Notes: generated by a model from the sequence alone, not told the origin. A DNA stretch of 64,000 bases from Ryuthela nishihirai (GCA_038380435.1 JAWZYU010000007.1:29553001-29617000), one strand, 5' to 3'. Positions 32,601 through 42,503 are shown, numbered from the stretch's first letter. Program-made: numbers and translations.

Positions 32601-33103
32601 TATACACCTAAAGACTAAAATTAGACTGTATAATAGTTTGGTTCTTTCTAGGGTTAGTTATGGTAGTGAAACTTGGACGCTGTGTAAACAAGATAACAGG
32701 AAACTAGATGCTTTTGATTCTAGATGCTTACGCAGTATCTTGGGTATTAGGTGGTTTAACTTTGTAACTAATGATGAGGTTAGGCAAAGGAGTCTGCAAC
32801 CTCCTTTAAGCAGCATATTGTGCAGAGAGAGACTCCGCTGGTTTGGCCATGTTGCCCGTATGGATAATTATAGATTGGCGAATAGGGTTATGAACAGTGT
32901 GCCTAGAGGCTTCAGAAGGAGGGGGAGACCTAGGATGCGGTGGGCAGACAATGTCAAACAGGACCTTGTTAGAATTGGTGTGCAGTGGCCTGATGCAGTA
33001 GATGTAGCTCAGGATAGACTTGCTTGGAGAACTAAATTGCACGGTCTGGTTGGACCTCCGTAGCCCATGGCTGCTTGAGGATGGTGATGATGATGATGAT
33101 GTT
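29645..33103 (+). mobile_element. Full-length LINE, RTE/CR1-like, with GATG-repeat tail
   Basis: A 5' region of about 400 bp (shared with 24775-25467) precedes one long ORF, a very short 3' UTR ('cccatggctgcttgagg') and a terminal GATG/GAT microsatellite. Single-ORF design, an AP endonuclease and a short microsatellite tail are typical of RTE-type elements. No target-site duplication was recognised, so the outer boundaries are approximate. A truncated relative on the minus strand is at 62274-62815. Confidence 0.88.
30052..33063 (+). CDS. LINE ORF: AP endonuclease-reverse transcriptase (1003 aa)
   Basis: Residues 47-285 form an exonuclease-endonuclease-phosphatase domain that nicks target DNA: WNVRTL near 50, LGLQETRW with E79, GDFNAKVG at 184-191 and SDH at 279-281. 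The reverse transcriptase follows: CDNYRGISLL, then motif A FVDFKKAFD at 646-654, motif B GVRQGCILSP at 704-713 and the catalytic YADD at 748-751, then NYLGSYV. The C-terminal part holds IRLYNSLVLSRVSYGSETW and RERLRWFGHVARM, typical of proteins often mis-annotated as 'craniofacial development protein 2-like'. No stop or frameshift interrupts the frame, and the catalytic residues I can check are present, so this copy may be functional. The start at 30052 is the first Met of the open frame; an upstream non-AUG start is not excluded. Upstream of residue 46 the sequence is poorly conserved. Confidence 0.93.
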   Translation: MASAFSSGGTGLCPMSAIRGLFDIVGIPSLNKHSFFKHPTNHFLSIGSWNVRTLHRAFSLDVLTQEFHRYNLDILGLQETRWTDKGQILKNNLKFLFSGRDDKKHHQGVGLLLSRHASDALLGYECINERFLTAKFQTSVKDLNVICCYAPTEDADEDEKDRFYEQLQDILNSVKKGDITLVLGDFNAKVGTDSDLWGGVIGPFGIGSCNSNGQRLLQVSKLNGFRITNTYYKHRDIHKYTWVSPDGLHKNMIDYILINSKWTSSVRNTRAYRGAEIGSDHYLVKSVLQLKLKKCCARVKKFTFNTEALKDPVIAKAYHDRLLSHYDSHGLLTTEVEEEWDHFKQAFLDTNSTLLGKKEQKRQNYLSDEALELISERKNCRNALNQYPTSPNRKHYRDLNKLVKDQLAADKNFWLDGLADKAEEAVRQHNSRELYQIVNVLCGRKRTGIQGLKDKQGKVIEGEDSVMARWAEHFSDVLNNVVSSTPIVCNDDRCIGGFNVGPITQSEVSLAVSKLKLHKSPGVDEITTEMLRAGNVSVTTWMTEILNLFYDKGMVPKDFTRAIVIPIFKKGDRSSCDNYRGISLLSVPGKVLSMIVLNRIKNLVDRQLRDEQCGFRSGRGCVDQIFSLRQILEKCLEFQKPLVASFVDFKKAFDSVDRHNLWLIVRSYGIPDKLVNIMKALYNNTESCVRVGKTCSNWFSITSGVRQGCILSPFLFSLVIDYVMRNSLQGKDFGLKWAGDRKISDLDYADDLALLANDVDEMNSFIRAVDETGSRVGLVINREKTKVMKIGQAGCDSVNLNGCSLEQVSQFNYLGSYVTDNGDVRHEINRRIGIAAGTFKNLWRVWRNRRIHLKTKIRLYNSLVLSRVSYGSETWTLCKQDNRKLDAFDSRCLRSILGIRWFNFVTNDEVRQRSLQPPLSSILCRERLRWFGHVARMDNYRLANRVMNSVPRGFRRRGRPRMRWADNVKQDLVRIGVQWPDAVDVAQDRLAWRTKLHGLVGPP

Positions 33104-33143
33104 ACAGGAGACAAACTTCGTGTGTTTCCATTAACTATAACTG

Positions 33144-33260
33144 AAGTAGCAATCAGCTGCGACTTCTGTCTTGATAGGGTAAGCTCTTGTATGAGAAGGC
33201 TTATATAAACTGGAAGTAATTTCTTCGCTGTCCTTTCATGTTGCAAATAAATAAAATTGC
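33144..33260 (+). repeat. Unrecognised interspersed repeat R2, copy 1
   Basis: Contains 'cagctgcgacttctgtcttg', 'ttgtatgagaaggctt' and ends 'gttgcaaataaataaaa'. The same order of blocks is found at 35399-35514 and 58198-58322. Confidence 0.6.
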
Positions 33261-33329
33261 TGTCAACTTTCATAGCTCCAACTATCGGTTTACGGAAGCA
33301 AACTCTTATGCAATTTTCTAAAGTATGTA

Positions 33330-34011
33330 CAGTCGCTCAAAGAAGTATCCGAATACTATGGCTGATTACAGAATTCAGGAAAAATATCTGGCAACGATTT
33401 TTTTAGAAATTAGTGATCTGGCAACCTTCGTGTCACGTGATTACAGAATTCAGGAAAAATATCTGGAGCGGGTACAGCAACTGTACACGTTCCAGTTACC
33501 GTTCACAGCAAACTGGAGCGTGTGCAGTTACTGCACACGCTCCAGTTTGCTGTGAACTGAAAGTTATAATCTTTGAACGGTAACTGCACACGCTCAATAT
33601 TTCCGTGAGTGAGCCCACACGATCCAGGTCTTTGTGAGCTCACACGATCCAATGTGCTGTGAACATTAACCGCAACCGCTCCAATTTGCTGTGAACGGTA
33701 ACTGCACACGCTCAATATTTTCGTGAGTGAGCCCACACGATCCAATGTGCTGTTAACATTAACCGCAACCGCTCCAGTTTGGTGTGAACGGTAACTGCAC
33801 ACGCTCCATATTCATTGCATTATATATTCATACGCATTATATATATTAAAAAAGTATCCGAACACTATGGTTGATTACAGAATTCAGAAAAAATATCTGG
33901 CAACGATTTTTTTAGAAATTAGTGATCTGGCAACCTTCGTGTCAACGTGACAGATATTTTTTCTGAATTCTGCAATCAACCATAGTGTTCGGATACTTTT
34001 TTGAGCGACTG
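33330..34011. mobile_element. Fold-back element FB, copy 1 (682 bp), TA-flanked
   Basis: The ends cagtcgctcaaa... and ...ttgagcgactg are inverted, with TA on both sides (33328-33329 and 34012-34013). The order is: an arm ('tatccgaatactatgg', 'attcaggaaaaatatctgg'), a central array of short palindromic modules (cacacgctcc, cacacgatcc, caaccgctcc separated by 'gtgaacggtaactg'), a second forward arm at about 33850, and the closing inverted arm. No transposase frame. The TA flanks and ends suggest mobilisation by a Tc1/mariner-type enzyme. Confidence 0.85.
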
Positions 34012-34013
34012 TA

Positions 34014-34297
34014 CTTTTTTTCAGTCTGGCATGTAAATTGCACAAATTGAGATTACAGAAAATAGTAACTTTTGCAATAAGAGAATTAAATTAGCATTCA
34101 TGATATGCATTTACAGTATATTATTTCACGGTTAACAGTAAATTATATTATGCTCACTGGTTCAAGAAATTTAAGAAAGGAAAATACAAAAAAAATGAGT
34201 GCCTTAATTTTAATCTAAAGCGTGTTTTGAGTTCATACAAAAAAGGAGTACATTTAAAGTTTGTTCAAAATTCCGGGTAGGCACGAGATAAAAAAAG
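34014..34297. other. No gene seen
   Basis: AT-rich spacer between a fold-back element and a SINE. Confidence 0.6.
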
Positions 34298-34309
34298 GAG
34301 GACTTTTGG

Positions 34310-34669
34310 GTTGGGTTGGGTTGTTTTACCTCTGAGCGGCACTTTTTTGCATACCATGGGCTAAATGGCCAGGTCACATGGACCCCGAAGGCTCAGAGAA
34401 GGTTGGGGGAGGGGACCCACTAGAACAGCTGTTGGGAGACAGATGGTAGCCTCCCATCAAGGCCATCCAGCGTGTTCTTTAACGTGCACAGGGCATGGCT
34501 CTCCCACACACGGGGTCACGGCTTAACATCCCATCCGACGGACGGCGGCCTTTCCAAGCCCATCGGTGTCCCCTACTGACTGTGGGCAGGGTGGGGAATT
34601 TTGCGGAGATAAATCTCAACGCTGACCCAGCTGGGACTCGAACCTGGGAACTACAGATTACGAGCCTGA
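34310..34669 (-). mobile_element. SINE-A with 12 bp TSD, head slightly truncated
   Basis: Tail and body are complete. The tRNA head stops at 'acgagcct', losing the outer A-box part. The target-site duplication gaggacttttgg is perfect at 34298-34309 and 34670-34681, so the 5' truncation happened at integration. Confidence 0.94.
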
Positions 34670-34681
34670 GAGGACTTTTGG

Positions 34682-35095
34682 AGGACTTATGGTAACCCTA
34701 ACCCAAAGGGGGTTATAACCCCTTCGTCCTTTGAGGACACGAATAATATACATTTTTAAAGAAATTCCCCAAAATACTTACCCTTCTCTTACATCAGACC
34801 GCCCATGCCACATTCATCCCCTGTTGAAAACTTCTATGTCTCTCATTCATAAATTTCCCCTTTCAATGAATAAGCAGCATGGAATCGCTTCCTAATCACG
34901 CAGTGCTATCTCGTTGGTTCGTAACAGTCCCGCATCTACAAGGAAAAAATGGCGTCCAAAAACTCAATAGAACAGGTTAAAAAGGTAAAGGAGGGGGGGG
35001 GGGATAAAATGACTGAATTTCTATTGCAATGTAACATTTTCCCCTCCGTTTTAGAAGTCTTTAAAATTGTTTTTGAAAAATGCATATAATATTAA
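34682..35095. other. No gene seen
   Basis: Spacer with a G run near 34994. No supported feature. Confidence 0.6.
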
Positions 35096-35286
35096 AAAAA
35101 AATCCCTCCTTAAACAGCTGTTTGCCACAGTGGTCTGACAGGAGCCTGCCAGTTTATAAGCCATAGTAGAAGGTCTGTGAGGTTGGCGGGACCTCAGCAG
35201 AAAAACAACACAAACATCCATGCCTTGTCCGGGGCTCGAACCCAGGTCCCATTGATCAATAGCCAAGCGTCCTAGCCACTCGGCCA
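35096..35286 (-). mobile_element. SINE-B, full length
   Basis: Complement of tail, body ('tctgacaggagcctgccag') and Ser/Leu-type tRNA head ('gctcgaacccaggtccc', 'gccactcggcca'). No clear target-site duplication. Confidence 0.87.
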
Positions 35287-35398
35287 ACGTAAGTTTAATA
35301 ATTTTTGCGCTCCCGTTATTCTTATTAGCATTCTCAAAGGACAGAGGGGACATGCCTTCCTCCCCTCCCCCCCCTACCTTGGTCTGGCTCCTAACAGA

Positions 35399-35514
35399 GG
35401 CAGTTGTCAGCAATGGCTTCGGTCTTAGTAGGGGCATGTCCTGGTATGAGATAGCCTGTACAAACCAGGATAGTTTCTACGACCCTTCCCCTTATACGTT
35501 ACAAATAAAAAAAC
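35399..35514 (+). repeat. Unrecognised interspersed repeat R2, copy 2
   Basis: 'ggcttcggtcttagtagggg', 'catgtcctggtatgagat', 'gttacaaataaaaa'. Matches the copies at 33144 and 58198. Confidence 0.62.
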
Positions 35515-35798
35515 CGTATCTTCGGTCAGAAATTTAAACAGCAGTTTTATGGTATTAGACAAAGGGATGGAATGGGATTACTCTTTTTACAAAATGGACT
35601 ATTTCACTGAAAATTTCACATGCTGGATAAAAATTGCTTTCATGTTTTAACACAAAAAAAATACTGGTTTGATTTAAAATTTAAAATCCTTACTTCCTAA
35701 TTTATAATCGAAAAATAAATTGCTTATTTTACAGAGTTAACTCAGCAATCTTTTGCTTTTCCTCCATGGATTGTTCAAATTCTGAGTATGATTTCTTG

Positions 35799-36045
35799 GG
35801 GACAGGAATCAGCTCAGTCGGTATAACATCAGGTTCATAATCTGCAGTTCCTGCCTACGTCTGAGTCCATCTGTCATAAAGGGGGCACCGATGGGCTTGG
35901 AAAAGCCGCCGTCTACATGAGGGAATGTAAAGACGGGGCCCCGTGTGTCGTTGAGCAACACGTTAAAGAACACACTGAATGGCTTTGACGGGAGACTCCC
36001 ATCTGTCGCCTAACAGCTGCTACGTGGGTCCCCTTCTCCCAGGCA
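35799..36045 (+). mobile_element. SINE-A copy, old, 3' part missing
   Basis: A diverged head ('cagctcagtcggtataacatc') and a shortened body up to 'gggtccccttctcccagg'. It is interrupted or truncated by the next SINE-A. The preceding 35515-35798 holds nothing supportable. Confidence 0.78.
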
Positions 36046-36427
36046 TTGTGGGGCGAGGGCGACTCAGTCGGTAACGCGCCAGCTTCGTAATCTGTAGTTT
36101 CCAGGTTCGAGTCCCAGCTAAGTCAGGATTGAGATTTATCTCGGCAAAATTCCCTGCCCGCGGTCAGTAGGGGACACCGATGGGTTTGAAAGACCGCCGT
36201 CCGTCAGATGAGATTTTAAGGCCCTGTGTTCGGGAGAGCTATCCCCTGTGCAAGTTAAAGAACACGTTAGGTGGCTTGACGGAGACTGCAATCCGTTTCC
36301 CAACTGCAGGTCCAGTGGGTCCCCTCCCCCAAACTTCTTTGAACCTTAGGGCTCCTTTGACTTGCCATTTAGCACATTGTGTACAAAAAAAGTGCAGCTC
36401 AGAGGTTAAACAACTCAACAACCCAAA
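36046..36427 (+). mobile_element. SINE-A, full length, diverged, 7 bp TSD
   Basis: Head 'ggggcgagggcgactcagtc' with B box GGTTCGAGTCC, body and 'aacaactcaacaaccca' tail. A probable target-site duplication ccaggca is at 36039-36045 and 36428-36434. Confidence 0.85.
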
Positions 36428-36600
36428 CCAGGCACATACCCAATATTTAATTTCGGGGGGAATTCAGTTTCGGGGTTGGGGTTCTGAGAATAAGACTTGA
36501 GAGTAAGGTTTCCAAATTACTGAAATATTCCACCGAACAGGAAAGGTTAAAATGATATTCTATATGGAATGAGATTTTATATTTATTTTTTTATCTATTT
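36428..36600 (+). repeat. Unrecognised interspersed repeat R3, copy 1
   Basis: 'ggcacatacccaatattt', a G run, 'gagaataagactt', 'ttactgaaatattccacc', 'gatattctatat'. The same order of blocks is found at 42125-42300. Confidence 0.6.
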
Positions 36601-36784
36601 TTAATGTCGGACATAAAACGGGCGAAAATAATATTATGCAAACAAAGACAAGACAATGTTTTGGATTTCAAAACAGGTAGACAAGTTTGAGATTTCATAT
36701 AAGACGACCGGATTTTTCGGAGGGTTCGAAATCGGACCCCTTTCCACCCCCTGGGTACGTCTCTGCCTTCCCCAACCTTCTTCT

Positions 36785-37119
36785 CCCAAAATTCCCCGCC
36801 CTGTCCACGGTCCGTAGGGGACACCGATGGGTTTGGAAAGACCGCCGTCCGTCAGATGGGACGTTAGCCGTGGCCCGTGTGCGGGAGAGCCATACCCTAT
36901 GCACGTTAAAGAACACGCTGGATGGCCTCGACGGGAGGGCATCCAGCGTGTTCTTTAACCATCTGTCTTTTTACCATCTGTCTTTTACATCTGTCTTTTT
37001 ACCATCTGTCTCCCAACAGCTGTTCCAGTGGGTCCCCTCCCCCAACCTTCTCTGAGTCTTCGGGGTCCATGTGACCTGGCCATTTAGCCCATGGTGTGCA
37101 AAAAAAGTGCCGTTCAGAG
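36785..37119 (+). mobile_element. SINE-A copy, head missing, with internal rearrangement
   Basis: From 'aaaattccccgccctg' to 'gtgccgttcagag'. Within it, 36939-36959 ('catccagcgtgttctttaac') is an inverted copy of the 36906-36926 segment, followed by a triplicated 'accatctgtcttttt'. The 3' end continues at 37510-37540, beyond an inserted SINE-A. Confidence 0.85.
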
Positions 37120-37509
37120 AGTTGGGTTGGGTTGTTTTACCTCTGAGCGGCACTTTTTTGCACACCATGGGCTAAATGGCCAGGTCACATGGACCCCGAA
37201 GGCTCAGAGAAGGTTGGGGCAGGGGACCCACTGGAACAGCTGTTGGGAGACAAATGGTAGCCTCCCGTCAAGGCCATCCAGCGTGTTCTTTAACGTGCAC
37301 AGGGTATGGCTCTCCCGCACACGGGGCCACGGCTTAACGTCCCATCCGACGGACGGCGGCCTTTCCAAGCCCATCGGTGTCCCCTACTGACCGTGGGCAG
37401 GACGGGGAATTTTGCGGAGATAAATCTCAACGCTGACCCAGCTGCGACTCGAACCTGGGAACTACAGATTACGAGCCTGGCGCGCTACCGACTGAGCCAC
37501 CCCCGCCCC
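37120..37509 (-). mobile_element. SINE-A, full length, nested in SINE-A, 11 bp TSD
   Basis: Complete and near consensus. The target-site duplication gccg(t/c)tcagag lies at 37109-37119 and 37510-37520 with one mismatch, within the 3' body of the plus-strand copy. Confidence 0.92.
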
Positions 37510-37540
37510 GCCGCTCAGAGGTAAAACAACCCAACCCAAC
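37510..37540 (+). mobile_element. SINE-A 3' end, continuation of 36785-37119
   Basis: 'gccgctcagaggtaaaacaac' and the CCCAAC tail, split from its body by the nested copy. Confidence 0.85.
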
Positions 37541-37631
37541 CTTCTTTGAATCCTTGGAGTCCTTCAAAACCTGCCCATTTAGCCCATTCTGCAAAAAAAC
37601 CTTTAACTCAGAGGTAAAATCAACCCAACCG
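37541..37631 (+). mobile_element. SINE-A fragment, 3' end only
   Basis: A diverged 3' body and tail ('cctgcccatttagcccattc', 'taaaatcaacccaacc') directly after the previous tail, so two 3' ends are in tandem. Confidence 0.7.
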
Positions 37632-38440
37632 AAAATTCCGTTACAAAGAATCACTGACAATTGTAAAAGAAAGTCGGTAACGGCTGCCACCTATCAGAGC
37701 AAAAGACCCCACTAAACATACTTTTTACACCGTTCGCATAGCAACCGCGACAGCGTTACGCATTGTTCTCTATCGTCGAGGCAGCAATGGCGTGACGCCG
37801 TTAAAACCTGCAGAATTTGCTAGCACATTTGTATCTCCACTCACCCTAGAAGCGGACACGAAATCCCGTTTCCTCGGCATTAACGCCGAACTGTAGTTAG
37901 CTCGGTAATTCGTTTGGAGTGGGGGGAAGGGAATCTGGTATAGTGCAAAAAACAAGAGTACTGCTCAAATCAGACCGCAAATTAGTATCACACTCTGTGT
38001 TAGTTGAAGTGAAGAGAATTTCAAGCTGGGAATAATGGGCGCAGGTGAGACCAGAAGAAGCGAGATTGTTATGGAGAACATACAAAACCCATTTCACAGT
38101 TGGTTTCCTGTTAGGCCGCCGTGACCTCTAACCTGACTTCCGTTGCTCGAGCACGTAGCTCGGGACACGTGACAATATGAAGCCAGGTGATGAGGAAAGT
38201 AGTACGGAGGAAGGGGGGGTTATGAATTTTTTTCCCTTTTCTCAGGGTTATTTAATGAGGAACTGGTGATTTCCTGCACGCATTTCGTGTGCGATACTTG
38301 TCAGCTGAACAAAATCGAATTGCTCTCTATACTCTATATATTTCGGAATTTGCGTTTCGGATTGTGTTGACTGGTGTTAGCAGAAACATCCGTTACAAAA
38401 AGAATCAAATGAGCATCGCAGATTCTCTGAATGCGCTTTC
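37632..38440. other. No gene seen
   Basis: Mixed composition with short frames on both strands (37770-38097 minus). None has a domain that I recognise. Confidence 0.5.
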
Positions 38441-38480
38441 TGTGAGGTTGGGTTGGATTGTTCTACCTCTGAGCGGCACT
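38441..38480 (-). mobile_element. SINE-A copy, old, tail part (split by insertion)
   Basis: 'gttgggttggattgttctac' and 'gagcggcact', continued at 38869-39120 after the nested plus-strand SINE-A. Confidence 0.78.
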
Positions 38481-38868
38481 AGGGGCGAGGGTGGCTCAGT
38501 CGGTAGCGCGCCAGGCTCGTAATCTGTAGATCCCAGGTTCGAGTCCCAGCTGGGTCAGCGTTGAGATTTATCTCTGCAAAACTCCCCGCCCACGGTCAGT
38601 AGGGGACACCGATGGGCTTGGAAAGGCCGCCGTCCGTCGGATGGGACGTTAAGCCATGGCCCCGTGTGCGGGAGAGCCATACCCTGTGCACGTTAAAGAA
38701 CACGCTGGATGGCCTTGACGGGAGGCTACCATCTGTATCCCAACAGCTGTTCCAGTGGGTTCCCTTCCCAACCTTCTCTGAGCCTTCGGGGTCCATGTGA
38801 CCTGGCCATTTAGCCCATGGTGTGCAAAAAAATGCCGCTCAGAGGTAAAACAACCCAACACAACACAA
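38481..38868 (+). mobile_element. SINE-A, full length, nested in an older SINE-A
   Basis: Head with A box GTGGCTCAGTCGG and B box GGTTCGAGTCC, body and 'acccaacacaacacaac' tail. It splits a minus-strand SINE-A. The target-site duplication is not clear. Confidence 0.9.
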
Positions 38869-39120
38869 CGAGCTAAATGACCAGGTCACAAGGAGCCGAA
38901 GGCTCGGAGAAGGTTGGGGGGAGAGGACTTACTGGACAGCTATTAAGAAACAGATGGTACCCTTTCGTAAAGACCATCCAGAGTTCTTTAACGTGCACAG
39001 CTTATGGCTCTCCCGCAACACGGGGCGAAGGCTTAACGTCCCATTCGCGGACGGCTGCCTTTCCAAGCCCATCGGAGGCATACCTACTGCCCGTGGCCAG
39101 GCATGGAATTTTTTCTGCGA
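38869..39120 (-). mobile_element. SINE-A copy, old, body part
   Basis: Continues 38441-38480: 'gctaaatgaccaggtcac' to 'ccgtggccaggcatgg'. The head is missing. Confidence 0.8.
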
Positions 39121-39137
39121 GGAAGAATGTTCTTTCT

Positions 39138-39520
39138 AAAACTGGGTTGTTTTACGCTGAGAGGAATTTTTGTGCACGCAATGGGCTAAATGACCAGGTT
39201 ACAAAGACCCCAATGGCTCAGAGAAGGTTGGGGAATGGGATTCCTTGAACATCTGTTAGGAGATAGATGGAAGACTCCCGTCAAGGCCATCTAGCGCGTT
39301 CAAGGCGATCCAGCGTGTTCTTTAACATGCAGAGGGTATTGCTCTTCTGCACACTGGGCCATGGTCTCATGTCCTATTACGACGGACGACGACCTTTCCA
39401 AAGCCTATCGGTGTCCCCTTTCGCACCGAGGGCAAGATAAAGTCTAGTGGAGTTAAATCACAACGCTGGTGCAATTGGGACTCGAACCTGGGCAATGCAT
39501 GTTACGAACGCTCTCTTCCC
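39138..39520 (-). mobile_element. SINE-A copy, old
   Basis: From 'ctgggttgttttacgctgag' to the head side ('gactcgaacctgggcaatgc'). A short duplication of 'ccatc(t/c)agcg(c/t)gtt' lies at 39286-39320. Confidence 0.78.
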
Positions 39521-39654
39521 GCAAATGCGCAGATTTGACTGCGACCAAGTCACAAAGACGATTGAATTGTTTGAATTTCTCTCTGCCCGCATTCTTTCTT
39601 CATAAGAGAAGAAACACTGATTAATTTAGAGAGCCCACCGTCGTTTGGATCGAA

Positions 39655-39745
39655 CTTTAAGCCGTGATCCTGACCGCTCCGTACACAAGAGAGTCATACG
39701 AGTTGCACGTTAGAAACATGTTCGATGATTGCCACAGAGATGACA
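39655..39745 (+). mobile_element. SINE-A body fragment, old
   Basis: 'ctttaagccgtgatcctgac', 'caagagagtcatacg' and 'cacgttagaaacatg' follow the order of the SINE-A middle. Strongly diverged. Confidence 0.5.
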
Positions 39746-39831
39746 TAAGCCATACAGATATCTGACATAAGCCAGTCAGGATCATGTCCCATACAGAAGG
39801 TCAGTATCGGAAGCTCATACCTGGTCTGGAT

Positions 39832-40093
39832 GAGTTGTTTTACTTCTGAGCGGCCGTTTTCTGCACGCAATGGGCTAAATGACCAGGTCACAACGACCCC
39901 GAAGGCTCAGAGAAGGTTGAGGGGAGGGGACCCACTGGAACAGCTGTTACAAGACAGATGGTAACCTCCCGTCAAGGCCATCCAGCGTGTTCTTTAAAGT
40001 GCAAAGGGTATGGCTCGCCCGCACACGGAGCCACGGCTTAAAGTCCCATTCAACAGACGGCGGCCTTTCCTAGCCAATCGGGGTCCCTTACAC
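39832..40093 (-). mobile_element. SINE-A copy, head missing
   Basis: 'gttgttttacttctgagcgg' to 'cctttcctagccaatcgg', then it stops. The following 40094-40564 has no supported feature. Confidence 0.82.
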
Positions 40094-40566
40094 CGATGAT
40101 CTGGGGTACTGAGGGGACCTGATCTAATGGTTAGCATTGAGTTTGGATGAGCAAATGAGATATTACTATTTACATTTTCTGAAATTTTCACTGTTAAAAG
40201 CTGCTAAAGTCGGAAAAAGAATGTCATTTTCTCTGACATGAGCTTTCGCCCTTCGCCAAAGGCAACACGTTATTCGTCAAGTTAATAAATATAGATGCTC
40301 TATAATTTGGACATTTTAGGCATTATATGTCAACATAGGTAGACGCCATTACGAAAATCAGTTTTCCGAGTTCAGGGATGTCGGAAGCGTGTCCCCAATG
40401 AAAAAAATCGCGATGGAGTTTTATTTTCACGACGATCTCAATAATTTCTCCATGCTTCGCAAGACAAGGTAAAGTAAATTGTTCACAAATGCAAAGACAA
40501 CAGTTAGAGAAATGAAGAACAATGGGAGATAGACTTGCAAGTAACTGTTAAAACAACTGAAGACTA

Positions 40567-41178
40567 CAGTCGCTCAAAAAAATATCCAAACACTATTGTC
40601 GATTACAGAATTCAGATAAAATATCTGACAACGATTTTTTTTAGAAATTAGTGATCTGGCAACCTTCGTGTCACATGATTACAGAATTCAGGAAAAATAT
40701 CTGGATGCGTGTACAGCAACTGTACACGCTCCAGTTACCGTTCACAGCAAACTGGAACGTGTGCAGTTACTGCACACGTTCCAGTTTGCTGTAAACGGTA
40801 ACTGCACACGCTCAATATTTCCGTGAGTGAGCCCACACGATCCAGATCTTTGTGAGCTCACACGATCCAATGTGCTGTGAACATTAACCGCAACCGCTCC
40901 AATTTGCTGTGAACAGTAACTGCACATGCTCAATATTCATTGCATTATATATATATATGTTAAAAAATATCCGAACACTATGGTTGATTACAGAATTCAA
41001 ATAAAATATCTGACAACGATTTCCTTTTAGAAATTAGCGATCTGGCAACCTTCGTGTCACGTGATTACAAAATTCAGAAAAAAATATCTGGCAACGATTT
41101 TTTTAGAAATTAGTGATCTGGCAACCTTCGCGTCACGAAACATCGAACCATAATGTTCGGATACTTTTTGAGCGACTG
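40567..41178. mobile_element. Fold-back element FB, copy 2 (612 bp), TA-flanked
   Basis: Same order as copy 1: outer arm, palindromic centre with cacacgctc, cacacgatcc and caaccgctcc modules, second forward arm at about 40965, closing inverted arm. TA flanks lie at 40565-40566 and 41179-41180. It has a duplicated arm piece near 41080. Confidence 0.85.
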
Positions 41179-41180
41179 TA

Positions 41181-41927
41181 CAGAATCATTCCATCTTTCT
41201 AGTTTTAGCCAGTTGAAACACTGGACACATGTTTCTTTTGTTGCTTAATGACGTAAAATAATTACGAGAGCAAATGGGTCCAAGTGCATCTCCATTATGT
41301 AGAGTTGCAATCTCTGATATGTCTTTGGGAAGATAGCCAAGGGTGCTTCCCTGGTAACAACAATCCCATTTTGTGGCATCATGATGAGAAAGCACAGCAA
41401 GAGCAAGCAGCTTCTCACAATCCGAGTCATTAGGCCTCGAGAGAGCATCCCGCAGTCAGAGAGGAAAGTTGCTTGAAATGCTAATCGCATTAGGTGGCTA
41501 CCCCCAACTCTGGCCGAATCACGGGATGGTAGGGGAGGTTAGCAGAGGAGGGGTTAGGAGGATTTCGCTAATGCAGGGTCAGCTGGGGTCAGCTTCCGAG
41601 AAGACAGTGATAGAGTAGAATAGACGAGAACTCCGTGTCTTCGTGGCTGTGAGCCTTCAAGCCCTTGGCCCTCTTGGCGTGACGTAAAACCTTTAGTGCA
41701 ATGGATTCCGGACTCTCCAGACGAAATTACGCTCGCAGACCCCGTCGCAGTTGGATTTTGGACGAGATTTTCACGAACACAGCAAAGATTCGATTCCATT
41801 GAACCTTTTCTCAGGATTTCCTTGTGCATTTGTTTGGGTTCTGCAACACCTCTCGCAGAGCTTCATGAGTTGCTTGTTTTAAACAATAAACAAGTAAATT
41901 ATTTACATAAAATATAAGTAAAAAAAT
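41181..41927. other. No gene seen; overlapping short frames
   Basis: Balanced composition and frames of 69-91 codons on both strands (41186-41490 and 41554-41829 minus; 41696-41917 plus). No domain is recognised. If a host exon is hidden in this window, this is one of few places with suitable composition, but I cannot support it. Confidence 0.35.
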
Positions 41928-42000
41928 ACCTCCTCAAGCAGCTACTTGCCGAAGAAGTCTGACAGGATCCTGTCAGTTTATATACCATAGAGAAAGTCAC
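41928..42000 (-). mobile_element. SINE-B fragment, 3' part
   Basis: 'cctcctcaagcagctacttg' and 'ctgacaggatcctgtcag' match the SINE-B 3' body on the minus strand. The rest is absent. Confidence 0.8.
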
Positions 42001-42124
42001 GTCTGAATTTCAATGATCAAGGATTATAAATGGTTCAAAAATCAGTTTCAAAGCCCAGCTGGATTAATTCCCTCAAAGAACCACAGTTTATCTTACCATC
42101 TAGCGAAAAAATTTCATCGTACGA

Positions 42125-42300
42125 CAAGCACGTACCCAGGGTCAGGATTTAGTTCCCCCGGGGGGGGGGGGGAGAATAAGACTGGAGTAAGATTTCACAG
42201 TTACTAAAATATTCCATCGGAGACGAAAGGTTATAATGATATTCTACATTGAATAAATTTTTATAGTTGTCTTTTAATTCTACTTTTATTTCTGAGATGC
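42125..42300 (+). repeat. Unrecognised interspersed repeat R3, copy 2
   Basis: 'gcacgtacccagggtcagg', a G run, 'gagaataagactgg', 'ttactaaaatattccatc', 'gatattctacat'. Parallel to 36428-36600. Confidence 0.6.
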
Positions 42301-42314
42301 CAGTTTATTACGTA

Positions 42315-42503
42315 CAGTTGCTCAAAAAAGTATCCGAACACTACGGTTGATTACAGAATTCAGAAAAAATATCTGGCAACGATTTTTTTTAGAAATTAGT
42401 GATCTGGCAACCTTCGTGTCACGTGATTACAGAATTCATAAAATATCTGGAGCGTGTACAGCAACTGTACACGCTCCAGTTACCGTTCACAGCAAACTGG
42501 AGC
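42315..42503. mobile_element. Fold-back element FB, copy 3, truncated
   Basis: Begins 'cagttgctcaaaaaagtatc' after TA, keeps the arm and the first palindrome ('gtacagcaactgtacacgc'), and stops at 'agcaaactggagc'. The other end is missing. Confidence 0.82.

Noticed and set aside
41186..41917. Possible host exon with frames on both strands
   Set aside because: No recognisable domain or convincing splice sites. Recorded only as an unsupported stretch.
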